This document shows positions 7,542 to 13,949 of a DNA stretch of 64,000 bases, one piece after another. The translations under genes and the position numbers were made by a program. The notes under the pieces were generated by a model. It was not told where the DNA came from. It made no database searches and saw nothing but the letters and a program-made list of their open reading frames with translations. Position 1 is the first letter of the stretch. Each line of letters starts with the position of its first letter. The stretch is from Enterobacter chuandaensis (GTDB lineage Bacteria; Pseudomonadota; Gammaproteobacteria; Enterobacterales; Enterobacteriaceae), in NCBI RefSeq assembly GCF_003594915.1, contig NZ_QZCS01000016.1:1-64000 (forward strand), written 5' to 3'.

Positions 7542-7594
7542 TAAACAATGAGCGCTAAGCTATTCGACGATAACAAGCAACTGGAGTGAGGCTT

Positions 7595-7801
7595 ATGAAG
7601 AAAGCAATATTGGTGATATCGGGACTACTGTTTTCACCGTTGGCGGCAGCAGGGCAGATCACAATGACCGATCCCCAGCAGGAAATGACGGAGAGTGGAA
7701 AGACGCTCTGCACATACCAGAACAGCATTTACCTGTTCACCTACATAACAAAGGGCAAGTGCCCATTTGCGAAGACATTTGACACTGATGATGCTCAGTA
7801 G
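7595..7801 (+). CDS. Small exported protein of unknown function
   Basis: This 68-residue product starts with a signal peptide (KKAILVISGLLFSPLAAAG), leaving about 48 mature residues with two cysteines (LCTYQ and KCPFA). The ATG at 7595 is preferred over the in-frame GTG at 7586 because GGAGTGAGG precedes it at a usual distance and the signal peptide then has the normal length. It is probably periplasmic. No family is recognised. It is divergent from another small exported protein on the same element. Confidence 0.6.
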   Translation: MKKAILVISGLLFSPLAAAGQITMTDPQQEMTESGKTLCTYQNSIYLFTYITKGKCPFAKTFDTDDAQ

Positions 7802-8053
7802 TAGTTGGGATAAAACGAGCCGGGTAATTTTAAATTCGAATCAAGGCCGTTTGCTTAACACAAGTATCATAATGATTTTACTATTATTTCTGTGAATTCC
7901 GCACGGAGCAAGGTTTTATGCACGGTAGGTGATAGTTTTAATTGTTACGATCTCGGTGGGTATGGCAACTTTACCCCGTATCAATGGCGCTTCTTTACCT
8001 GCCAATTACCACCGGGTTACATGCCTGTTTGATAGGAATTAACTTGGGCGTTG
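7802..8053. other. Non-coding stretch, nothing recognised
   Basis: Short frames here are all closed by stops, and no hairpin terminator or known RNA was seen. It may be the degenerate upstream part of the helix-turn-helix frame that follows. Confidence 0.3.
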
Positions 8054-8227
8054 TTGCATGGGGTACTGCTGCATGACATATCAGGCAGACGTAACAGGAA
8101 GCCGCTGCTACATTCGCATAGTGTAAGAGATGAGATTATCCAGGCACACCGGAAGGGCGATAAAGTTGCTCAGTTGGTGGAACGGTACGCAGTGAGCAGG
8201 TTGACGATCTGCCGTTGGGTGAAGTGA
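8054..8227 (+). pseudogene. Helix-turn-helix frame without an ATG, possible remnant
   Basis: An open frame ending at TGA 8225-8227 encodes VRDEIIQAHRKGDKVAQLVE followed by RYAVSRLTICRWVK. This reads as a helix-turn-helix of the kind found in small plasmid or transposase-like DNA-binding proteins. The frame has no ATG; TTG at 8054 is the best available start and has no convincing ribosome binding site. It may be a remnant or use a rare start. The iteron-like repeats begin 28 bp after its stop. Confidence 0.35.
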
Positions 8228-8255
8228 CGTTTGGTCACTCTCTGAATGGTAGGCT

Positions 8256-8343
8256 CAGGCACTTTACCTGAGTGGGTAAGGCACTATACCGGAGGGGGTC
8301 AGGTAAAGAACCGGAGGGGGTAAGGCACTATACCCGACAATAA
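8256..8343 (+). repeat. Four tandem 22-bp iteron-like repeats
   Basis: Units are 8256-8277, 8278-8299, 8300-8321 and 8322-8343, on a loose consensus of AAGGCACTATACCGGAGGGGGT. Units 1, 2 and 4 share GGCACT(A/T)TACC; units 2 and 3 share ACCGGAGGGGGT. They abut without spacers, so this is not CRISPR. Tandem repeats of about 22 bp beside an AT-rich stretch are typical of iteron-controlled plasmid origins. Origin function is inferred. Confidence 0.6.
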
Positions 8344-8400
8344 GATTAATGATTAGATTAGGTTTAAGATTAGTTATTAGATCATTATCTTTTGCGCTGA
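8344..8400. other. AT-rich stretch beside the iterons, possible DNA-unwinding region
   Basis: The sequence is almost all A and T with repeated GATTAG/AGATTAG elements. Position next to the 22-bp repeats is what one expects of an origin melting region. There is no clear DnaA box; TTATCCAGG at 8136-8144 is only a weak match. Confidence 0.4.
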
Positions 8401-8401
8401 C

Positions 8402-8743
8402 TTAGGTCAGGCTACGCCGCGCAAGAATGATCTTCTTCATTATACCTTTTGTCGTTGTCCCTGCTCGGTACTCTCCGGGCAAGTGACCTGTTTCGCCTTT
8501 GGTTGGCTCCTCGGTCAGCCCCGTACCGCTCGTGGAACAAGCGCAAGCGTACTCTGTACCTTCTGGACTCGTGCAAACTTCGTTTCTGACGAACGTCAGG
8601 CACGAATGATTATTTGCCATCGGCAAGAGATTGCTTTCGCCGTCGGCGAATACCCATGCGCTGTGCGCTTTGTTACCATCTGACCAACCAACTACCGTTG
8701 ATTGACCATCTGATAAGCTGACTAACCTCAACCATCCATTCAT
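8402..8743 (-). CDS. Hypothetical protein, doubtful
   Basis: This is a 113-codon frame without a recognised domain. The N-terminal half (WLRLVSLSDGQSTVVGWSDG, then HSAWVFADGE) looks protein-like, with a regular strand pattern. The C-terminal third is low-complexity Gly/Thr/Glu and Lys/Arg. I see no strong ribosome binding site before the ATG at 8743. It may be real, a remnant, or chance. Confidence 0.28.
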   Translation of the reverse strand: MNGWLRLVSLSDGQSTVVGWSDGNKAHSAWVFADGESNLLPMANNHSCLTFVRNEVCTSPEGTEYACACSTSGTGLTEEPTKGETGHLPGEYRAGTTTKGIMKKIILARRSLT

Positions 8744-9165
8744 GAACTGATGTTCACCATGTAAGGTTTCAGCAAGTCAGAGGCTAAGGCCCCCTGTTCA
8801 CAGTGCTACGGTTCCAGTTAACCAAGCCAACATATCCAATCATCTACACCCGTCCGATCTCACTGCCGTTCAATCTTCTGTGTGCAGATTCTTGGTGTTG
8901 GTGTGGGATAAGTGCCAGAGGTGCGCCTGAATGCCGCCAAGCTTCACAGGAAGCCCGTAGAACGATTTAAACAGGGTAGGGAATGCAGAGGGTAGCCTGA
9001 ATGTGTCAGAAAGCCGTAGAGAGCGCCACAGGAGCTTTTTGGCAGTGATCATGGGTAAACTGCTTGGGAATGGATCATATCACAAATTTACCTTGACCGA
9101 TAGGGTTGTTTTTTGGTGTAAAGCACGTAATGAACTTGACTTTTTCGAACTTATTGAAATAACTA
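8744..9165. other. 422-bp stretch with no supportable gene
   Basis: Only short frames occur on either strand, and none has a domain or a good ribosome binding site. A minus-strand frame at 8870-9052 (KKLLWRSLRLSD) could be a piece of a decayed phage-type gene, but I cannot confirm it. Confidence 0.3.
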
Positions 9166-9220
9166 TTGACATCAGGTGTGCTTTTAGTGTATTATTAAAA
9201 GTATGGTGATAATCATTATC
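9166..9220 (+). promoter_or_regulatory. Strong sigma-70 promoter with Fur-box-like palindrome
   Basis: TTGACA (9166-9171) and TATTAT (9190-9195) are separated by 18 bp. GATAATCATTATC (9208-9220) is a perfect 6-1-6 palindrome covering the expected start of transcription. It equals 13 of the 19 bases of the classical Fur consensus; the remaining six upstream bases (TATGGT) match poorly. It drives the small-gene run beginning at 9330. Iron control, or mimicry by another repressor, is inferred. Confidence 0.6.
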
Positions 9221-9261
9221 ATCTAATTCCCATCTAACAACGTTCCATGCGCATGAATTGC

Positions 9262-9296
9262 AGCCTCCACCAGGTTTTTGGTGCGGGGGCTTTTTT
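9262..9296 (+). terminator. Leader terminator or attenuator upstream of small-gene operon
   Basis: AGCCTCCACC (9262-9271) pairs imperfectly with GGTGCGGGGGCT (9280-9291) and is followed by six T. It lies between the promoter at 9166 and the first gene at 9330, so transcripts must pass it. It may act as an attenuator, or end a short leader RNA. Confidence 0.6.
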
Positions 9297-9329
9297 GCGT
9301 CTGGAGAAAACCAAACAGGAGCAAATAAC

Positions 9330-9521
9330 ATGCGTTACTTCAACGTTGACCAAATCTACGCAGATTTGATTACAGGCCGAACATCACGAACACTTGTTTA
9401 CAGTTCACTTGTCCGAGCACGTAAGCGCGAACAGCCCGGCAGAGTGGAGATGTTCGAAGAAGCGATCCGACGCTTTGACGAATGGCGAGCAACGCCAAAC
9501 TTCACACCCGTGACCAGCTAA
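9330..9521 (+). CDS. Small hypothetical protein
   Basis: This 63-residue product begins RYFNVDQIYADLITGRTSRT and is rich in charged helices. A longer in-frame start at 9258 would run through the leader terminator and is unlikely. ATG 9330 has CAGGAG about 8 bases upstream. It is the first gene after the leader terminator and 21 bp before the next small gene, so cotranscription is likely. No family is recognised. Confidence 0.55.
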   Translation: MRYFNVDQIYADLITGRTSRTLVYSSLVRARKREQPGRVEMFEEAIRRFDEWRATPNFTPVTS

Positions 9522-9542
9522 TCCATTGGGATAACCACAATA

Positions 9543-9698
9543 ATGAATATCCGATTTAACCCCGAGGTTTTTAACGCTCTGCGTGAAGAAGCGGCCCGAA
9601 AAGGGCTGAGTATTCCCGCACTCGTTAATGCCATTGTCAAAAATACTATCCTACAAACTGAGGAACCAAATGCCAAAAAAGAAAAAACTCGTACCTAA
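9543..9698 (+). CDS. Ribbon-helix-helix-like small protein
   Basis: This 51-residue protein reads MNIRFNPEVFNALREEAARK followed by GLSIPALVNAIVKNTIL. A short strand, a helix, a GLS turn and a second helix match the Arc/MetJ ribbon-helix-helix plan of small DNA-binding repressors. The basic tail KKEKTRT overlaps the start of the next gene by 29 bp in another frame, which suggests translational coupling. On plasmids and phages such proteins control copy number, partition or early genes; which applies here is unknown. It may also serve as an excision factor. Confidence 0.6.
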   Translation: MNIRFNPEVFNALREEAARKGLSIPALVNAIVKNTILQTEEPNAKKEKTRT

Positions 9699-10443
9699 TT
9701 CAGGTAAGTCAATCGCTGAGATTATGAAAGATAACGAAGCGACAAATTCAGATGGAAGCATATCTCAGGCTTTCACCAAAAATTATGACCACTTCGAAGA
9801 CATAAACTGCATTTACTCGGAAAAATACCCGGAAGGGAAAATGCTCGAACTTCTCCACATCGTTTTATACTGCCGCTTCCAGCGTTTCCAGAGTAATGGA
9901 AAAAAATGTTACGAAAGCCAGGGGCGATTAGGCCAAATATTTAGAAGTGACCCTGGAACGATAGGCGATAAAATTCGAGATTTGGTAGACATGGGACTGG
10001 TAACAACAGAACCGAATCCCGATCCCAAGTATGACACTCTTCTGTACACTGCGTTACCGCTTACTGATGCTCACGTTATCCCGCCTGATCAGCTAACAGC
10101 AGCGCCCATTATCGTTTCTGCCGTTATATTTGACCAGCCAGCACAAATGCCAGCCCCTGAACCAGTTACCGTAGAGGAAAGGGGAGGTGATGATGTGCCC
10201 GATTGGTTCAACACTAAAGACGAAGTTATACCAAGACCAACACCACCAATGAATGAAATGGATGCAGCCTGTACGATCTTGATTCGGAATATTGACATCC
10301 AGGCGGAAACGGAAAGTTTCACCCAGTTTACCGAAAGAGTTTGTAGAAATAATCGAAAGATACGGCTACCACAAGGGATTGAGGATTACTTCAAGAATAC
10401 CCACCCTGAAATCTATGACGATTTCGACACAATACCATTTTAA
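9670..10443 (+). CDS. Winged-helix-like protein of a plasmid/phage type, function unknown
   Basis: This 257-residue protein starts at ATG 9670, after a GAGGAACC ribosome binding site. An in-frame ATG at 9628 has none. It has a basic N-terminus (PKKKK), then a helical core at about 60-120 (ESQGRLGQIFRSDPGTIGDK, then IRDLVDMGLVTTE) that looks like a winged helix with wing. A Pro-rich acidic linker (about 150-200) and an acidic C-terminal tail follow. It could be a replication or regulatory protein of the element. Its position downstream of the iterons fits an initiator, but no Rep signature is clear. It overlaps the ribbon-helix-helix gene. Confidence 0.55.
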   Translation: MPKKKKLVPNSGKSIAEIMKDNEATNSDGSISQAFTKNYDHFEDINCIYSEKYPEGKMLELLHIVLYCRFQRFQSNGKKCYESQGRLGQIFRSDPGTIGDKIRDLVDMGLVTTEPNPDPKYDTLLYTALPLTDAHVIPPDQLTAAPIIVSAVIFDQPAQMPAPEPVTVEERGGDDVPDWFNTKDEVIPRPTPPMNEMDAACTILIRNIDIQAETESFTQFTERVCRNNRKIRLPQGIEDYFKNTHPEIYDDFDTIPF

Positions 10444-10454
10444 CCAGGAGGATT

Positions 10455-10559
10455 ATGATTACCCAGCTCTACATCTTCTTATTCTTTCGCGCTGTTTGGT
10501 ACATTGCCACTCGCATCCAGAAAAGAAAAAAACGAACACTTAGGGATTACACTGACTGA
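10455..10559 (+). CDS. 34-residue membrane peptide
   Basis: The frame encodes one hydrophobic helix (LYIFLFFRAVWYIAT) followed by a strongly basic stretch (QKRKKRTLR), so the charged tail should face the cytoplasm. AGGAGG sits just before the ATG, and it follows the winged-helix gene by 11 bp. The last 13 bp overlap the convergent nuclease-like gene. Function is unknown; small toxins and phage lysis or exclusion peptides look similar. Confidence 0.5.
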   Translation: MITQLYIFLFFRAVWYIATRIQKRKKRTLRDYTD

Positions 10560-10978
10560 AACTCTTCAGTGACGTTTTCTACGCCAGGCGTTTTAAGAAG
10601 CACGCCATTAAGATGGATCACAAATTTGTTATCATGGCTGGCATATCCGGCAATTTGGCGACAAACATCTACAGGGACACGAACTGCCAACATGACTTCG
10701 GCATCGTCATTAAGCTGTATACCGATCAGGTAATCGAAATCCCAGGAGCGAATTCCGCCTAACTGGGTTTTATTGACTCTGGTTTTGACCTGCAACAACG
10801 TGCCATCGTCTAATCTGACATCGGCGCTTTTATGGGAGTTTGGCAATAATTCACCACCATAAAGTTGCTTTACGAGATGTTCACCATAATCACCAGTGAC
10901 ATTACCACCTCGGGCAAAAATGCCTTTGCAAGTAGTCACCGCTTCTCGATATTGCCGATATGCTTCACGTGCACTCAT
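10547..10978 (-). CDS. Small PD-(D/E)XK nuclease-like protein
   Basis: This 143-residue protein has the spacing of a PD-(D/E)XK nuclease core: Glu33 in GDYGEHL, Asp53 in KSADV, and Gln63-x-Lys65 in LLQVKTRV. It has little beyond the core fold, so it may be a stand-alone DNase, a restriction-like subunit or a Holliday-junction-type enzyme. It is on the minus strand, 46 bp downstream of the 81-residue gene, so the two may form an operon. The fold call is made from motif spacing only. Confidence 0.6.
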   Translation of the reverse strand: MSAREAYRQYREAVTTCKGIFARGGNVTGDYGEHLVKQLYGGELLPNSHKSADVRLDDGTLLQVKTRVNKTQLGGIRSWDFDYLIGIQLNDDAEVMLAVRVPVDVCRQIAGYASHDNKFVIHLNGVLLKTPGVENVTEEFQSV

Positions 10979-11024
10979 CCATCTAACCTCGTTAACTAAT
11001 CGTAGATACCGATGATCTTGTTAA

Positions 11025-11270
11025 TCACAGCTTCGAGGTATCAAGCCCAGCGGCTTTAAGCCGTTCGGTGAGATTCCTCATTTTGCTGAATTCAGTACCA
11101 AAACTGGCTTTAAGTCCCACACCCTCGCAAAACTCTTTAGCAGTGACGTTTTTCAGGTGGTCGGCGTATTTGATCATCTGGAGGTGCATTTCAACCGTTT
11201 GACCATTTCGCGGTGCGCTATTGATGGCTTGCTTAATGTTCTCGTAAATCTGGGTTTCTGTCATTTGCAT
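11025..11270 (-). CDS. Small helical protein, possible helix-turn-helix regulator
   Basis: This 81-residue, all-helical protein has the stretch ITAKEF-like VTAKEFCEGVGLKASFGTEF around residues 42-61, which could be a helix-turn-helix. ATG occurs at codons 1 and 3; GTGAGAT lies just upstream. It is the last gene before the right end and is transcribed away from it, upstream of the nuclease-like gene. Such small proteins near an attachment site are often regulators or excisionases. No family is named with confidence. Confidence 0.5.
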   Translation of the reverse strand: MQMTETQIYENIKQAINSAPRNGQTVEMHLQMIKYADHLKNVTAKEFCEGVGLKASFGTEFSKMRNLTERLKAAGLDTSKL

Positions 11271-11343
11271 ATCTCACTCATCAAGTTTAGATAAATAATA
11301 TAAATTAGCTAATTTAGATAATCAAGGGGGTTGTCATACAGAT

Positions 11344-11377
11344 ATGGGGTACAAACTGAGGTACAAGATGGGGTACA
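11344..11377 (+). other. Putative integrase arm-type binding repeats, right end
   Basis: ATGGGGTACA (11344-11353), CTGAGGTACA (11356-11365) and ATGGGGTACA (11368-11377) repeat every 12 bp in the same direction. The left-end copies at 247 and 271 are 24 bp apart. Sharing of motif, direction and period between the two ends supports integrase or accessory-factor binding. Confidence 0.55.
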
Positions 11378-11465
11378 GCGTTAAGAAGCGATAACCGGAA
11401 GGGTGGGCTTGCAAGAGCAAGCAACTTCCCCTAAGCTGGCAAAAAGTATAGAGATTCAATCTTCA

Positions 11466-11592
11466 TGACTCGGGGTGCCCCATCGCTGATGGGCTGAGAA
11501 ATACCCGTATTACCTGATCTGGATAATGCCAGCGTAGGGAAGTCAGATGCCTTCCCGGTCATCGCTTCTTCACGCAAGGCAGGAGCGAAACC
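11466..11592 (+). promoter_or_regulatory. TPP (THI-box) riboswitch of thiM
   Basis: The aptamer runs 11466-11545. P1 forms between TGACT (11466-11470) and AGTCA (11541-11545). Between them are the conserved CTGAGA, ACCTGAT and GGATAATGCCAGCGTAGGG segments. The expression platform reaches the thiM start, with the ribosome binding site AGGAGCG at about 11581. In E. coli the thiM riboswitch hides the ribosome binding site when TPP binds. The 5' half up to the exchange point comes from the element, since it differs from the left copy in the CCCCATCGCTGATGGG hairpin; the 3' half is host sequence. Confidence 0.95.
11492..11539 (+). repeat. attR: attR core, 48-bp direct repeat
   Basis: It is identical to 140-187. 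It lies entirely within the TPP aptamer and marks the right boundary of the island, 11,352 bp from the left copy. The base after it is A, starting the host AGTCA strand of P1, whereas the left copy continues into GGCC. Confidence 0.85.
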
Positions 11593-12363
11593 ATGCAGCC
11601 TGACCTGCTCGATTTACACGTTTTACACCACTTCCGAACCCGTTCTCCGCTGACCCACTGTATGACCAACGACGTCGTACAGACCTTTACGGCTAACGTT
11701 TTGCTGGCGCTGGGTGCATCCCCCGCGATGGTGATTGAGGCTGAAGAGGCTGAACAGTTCGCCGCCATCGCCGATGCGCTGCTGATTAACGTCGGCACGC
11801 TGACCTCTCCGCGAGCGCAGTCGATGCGTCGGGCGATTGAAAGCGCGGTGGCGGCAGGTAAACCCTGGACGCTGGACCCGGTTGCGGTGGGTGCCCTAAC
11901 GTTCCGCACCCGCTTTTGCCATCAAATCCTGGCCCTGAAACCGGCCGCCATTCGCGGCAACGCCTCCGAAATCCTGGCCCTTGCCGGAATGAGCGCGGGC
12001 GGGCGCGGCGTTGATACCACCGACACCGCCGCCAGCGCGTTGCCTGCCGCTCAGGCGCTTGCCCGTCAGGCCCATGCCATTGTGGTCGTCACCGGCGAGG
12101 TGGATTACATCACTGACGGAGAGCGGACCCGAACGGTCACGGGCGGAGACCCGTTAATGACCCGCGTGGTGGGAACCGGGTGCGCGCTTTCTGCCGTTGT
12201 GGCGGCGAGCTGCTCGCTGCCGGGCGACCGGCTGGATAACGTTGCCGCCGCCTGCGGATGGATGAAGCGTGCCGGAACGCAAGCCGTTGCGCAGTCACAT
12301 GGGCCAGGCAGTTTTGCCAGCGTGTTCCTGGATGCGCTCTATACGCTGGAGGAGCCGGCATGA
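11593..12363 (+). CDS. thiM: Hydroxyethylthiazole kinase
   Basis: ThiM phosphorylates 4-methyl-5-(2-hydroxyethyl)thiazole with ATP for thiamine salvage in the cytoplasm. The 256-residue protein follows E. coli ThiM (262 residues) closely. It shows [29 protein letters not shown], and the ribokinase-like [18 protein letters not shown] segment that holds the catalytic cysteine region. The start ATG follows AGGAGCG. It is the first gene of thiM-thiD; its TGA overlaps the thiD ATG (ATGA). Expression should respond to TPP through the riboswitch, and transcription now probably starts in DNA brought by the island. Confidence 0.97.
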   Translation: MQPDLLDLHVLHHFRTRSPLTHCMTNDVVQTFTANVLLALGASPAMVIEAEEAEQFAAIADALLINVGTLTSPRAQSMRRAIESAVAAGKPWTLDPVAVGALTFRTRFCHQILALKPAAIRGNASEILALAGMSAGGRGVDTTDTAASALPAAQALARQAHAIVVVTGEVDYITDGERTRTVTGGDPLMTRVVGTGCALSAVVAASCSLPGDRLDNVAAACGWMKRAGTQAVAQSHGPGSFASVFLDALYTLEEPA

Positions 12364-13160
12364 AACGGATTAACGCCCTCACTATCGCCGGTACCGACCC
12401 CAGCGGCGGCGCAGGTATTCAGGCTGACCTGAAAACCTTCTCCGCGCTGGGTGCCTATGGCTGCTCGGTGATTACCGCGCTGGTGGCGCAAAACACGCGC
12501 GGGGTGCAGTCGGTCTACCGTATCGAGCCGGATTTTGTCGCCGCACAGTTGGATTCGGTATTCAGCGACGTGCGCATTGATACCACCAAAATTGGCATGC
12601 TGGCCGAAACGGATATTGTGGAAGCGGTAGCCGAGCGGCTTATACGCTATCGGGTGCAAAACGTGGTGCTGGATACCGTTATGCTGGCAAAAAGCGGCGA
12701 TCCGCTGCTCTCCGCCTCCGCCGTTGAGACGTTGCGCAGTAAGCTGCTGCCGCAGGTGGCGCTCATCACGCCCAATCTGCCGGAAGCCGCTGCGCTGTTA
12801 GGCACTTCGCACGCAAAAACTGAACGTGAGATGAAAGAGCAGGGGAAAGCGCTGCTGGCTATGGGGTGCGGGGCGGTGCTGATGAAAGGCGGGCATCTGG
12901 ATGATGCCGAAAGTCCGGACTGGCTTTTCACCCGTGACGGCGAACAGCGTTTTACGACCCCGCGCGTACAGACCAAAAACACCCACGGCACGGGGTGCAC
13001 TCTCTCTTCCGCGCTGGCGGCGCTGCGTCCCCGGCATGACAGCTGGGCCGATACGGTGCGTGAAGCGAAAACCTGGCTCTCGGCCGCACTTGCCAAAGCC
13101 GATACTCTGGAGGTGGGTCACGGTATTGGGCCGGTTCACCATTTTCATGAATGGTGGTAA
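12360..13160 (+). CDS. thiD: Hydroxymethylpyrimidine / phosphomethylpyrimidine kinase
   Basis: ThiD phosphorylates HMP and HMP-P to HMP-PP, the pyrimidine precursor of thiamine. The 266-residue protein has [20 protein letters not shown] at its start and the [15 protein letters not shown] anion-hole and catalytic motif near 209-223, as in the ribokinase family. The start at 12360 overlaps the thiM stop by four bases (ATGA), which indicates translational coupling. Longer in-frame starts would run deep into thiM. Confidence 0.97.
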   Translation: MKRINALTIAGTDPSGGAGIQADLKTFSALGAYGCSVITALVAQNTRGVQSVYRIEPDFVAAQLDSVFSDVRIDTTKIGMLAETDIVEAVAERLIRYRVQNVVLDTVMLAKSGDPLLSASAVETLRSKLLPQVALITPNLPEAAALLGTSHAKTEREMKEQGKALLAMGCGAVLMKGGHLDDAESPDWLFTRDGEQRFTTPRVQTKNTHGTGCTLSSALAALRPRHDSWADTVREAKTWLSAALAKADTLEVGHGIGPVHHFHEWW

Positions 13161-13202
13161 GCCTTATACTGGCAGGAAACACCACGCCTGAGAAAAACAG
13201 AG

Positions 13203-13949
13203 ATGGAACAAGCGCATACCCGGTTAATCGCTCAACTGAATGAACGGATCGCCGCGCCGGACAACACGCCGCTGTACCTGAAATTTGCCGAAACGGTTAA
13301 AAACGCGGTGCGCAGCGGCGTGCTGGAGCACGGGAATATTCTCCCCGGCGAGCGCGATTTAAGCCAGTTAACCGGGGTGTCGCGCATTACCGTCCGTAAA
13401 GCGATGCAGGCGCTGGAGGCTGAGGGCGTGGTGACGCGGGCCCGGGGCTACGGGACGCAAATCAACAACATCTTTGAGTATTCGCTCAAGGCGGCGCGCG
13501 GGTTCTCACAGCAGGTAGTGCTGCGCGGCCAAAAGCCCAATACGCTGTGGGTCAACAAACGGGTGGTGAAGTGCCCGGATGAGGTGGCCAATCACCTTTC
13601 AATTCCCCCGGAGAGCGAGGTTTTCCTGCTCAAACGCATTCGCTACGTTGACGACGACGCGGTATCTATTGAAGAGTCCTGGGTGCCGGTCGGGCTCATT
13701 CCCGATCCGGATGCGATTGGCATTTCGCTGTACGACTATTTCCGCAGCCAGAATATCTTCCCGCAGCGCACCCGTTCACGGGTCAGCGCCCGCATGCCGG
13801 ACAAGGAATTTCAGGCGCACATCAAAATGGATGACAAAATACCGGTGCTGGTGATTAAGCAGGTTGCGCTTGACCAGCAGCACCGGCCGATTGAGTACAG
13901 CATCAGCTACTGTCGCAGCGATTTATACGTCTTTGTGTGCGAGGAGTAA
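13203..13949 (+). CDS. yegW: GntR/HutC-family transcriptional regulator YegW
   Basis: This 248-residue regulator has an N-terminal GntR winged helix (about 22-92; LPGERDLSQLTGVSRITVRK) and a C-terminal UTRA ligand-binding domain. It matches E. coli YegW in sequence type and location. It lies 42 bp after thiD on the same strand, and its 3' end overlaps the convergent yegV gene by 27 bp. Its likely targets are the neighbouring yegV-yegU-yegT genes, with a sugar or nucleoside-derived ligand. That is inference. Confidence 0.9.
   Translation: MEQAHTRLIAQLNERIAAPDNTPLYLKFAETVKNAVRSGVLEHGNILPGERDLSQLTGVSRITVRKAMQALEAEGVVTRARGYGTQINNIFEYSLKAARGFSQQVVLRGQKPNTLWVNKRVVKCPDEVANHLSIPPESEVFLLKRIRYVDDDAVSIEESWVPVGLIPDPDAIGISLYDYFRSQNIFPQRTRSRVSARMPDKEFQAHIKMDDKIPVLVIKQVALDQQHRPIEYSISYCRSDLYVFVCEE

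Noticed and set aside
8256-8343. Short CRISPR array
   Set aside because: The 22-bp units abut with no spacers and diverge from each other; no cas gene is present.
8483-8683. 66-codon plus-strand frame
   Set aside because: It is antisense to another doubtful frame and lacks a ribosome binding site.
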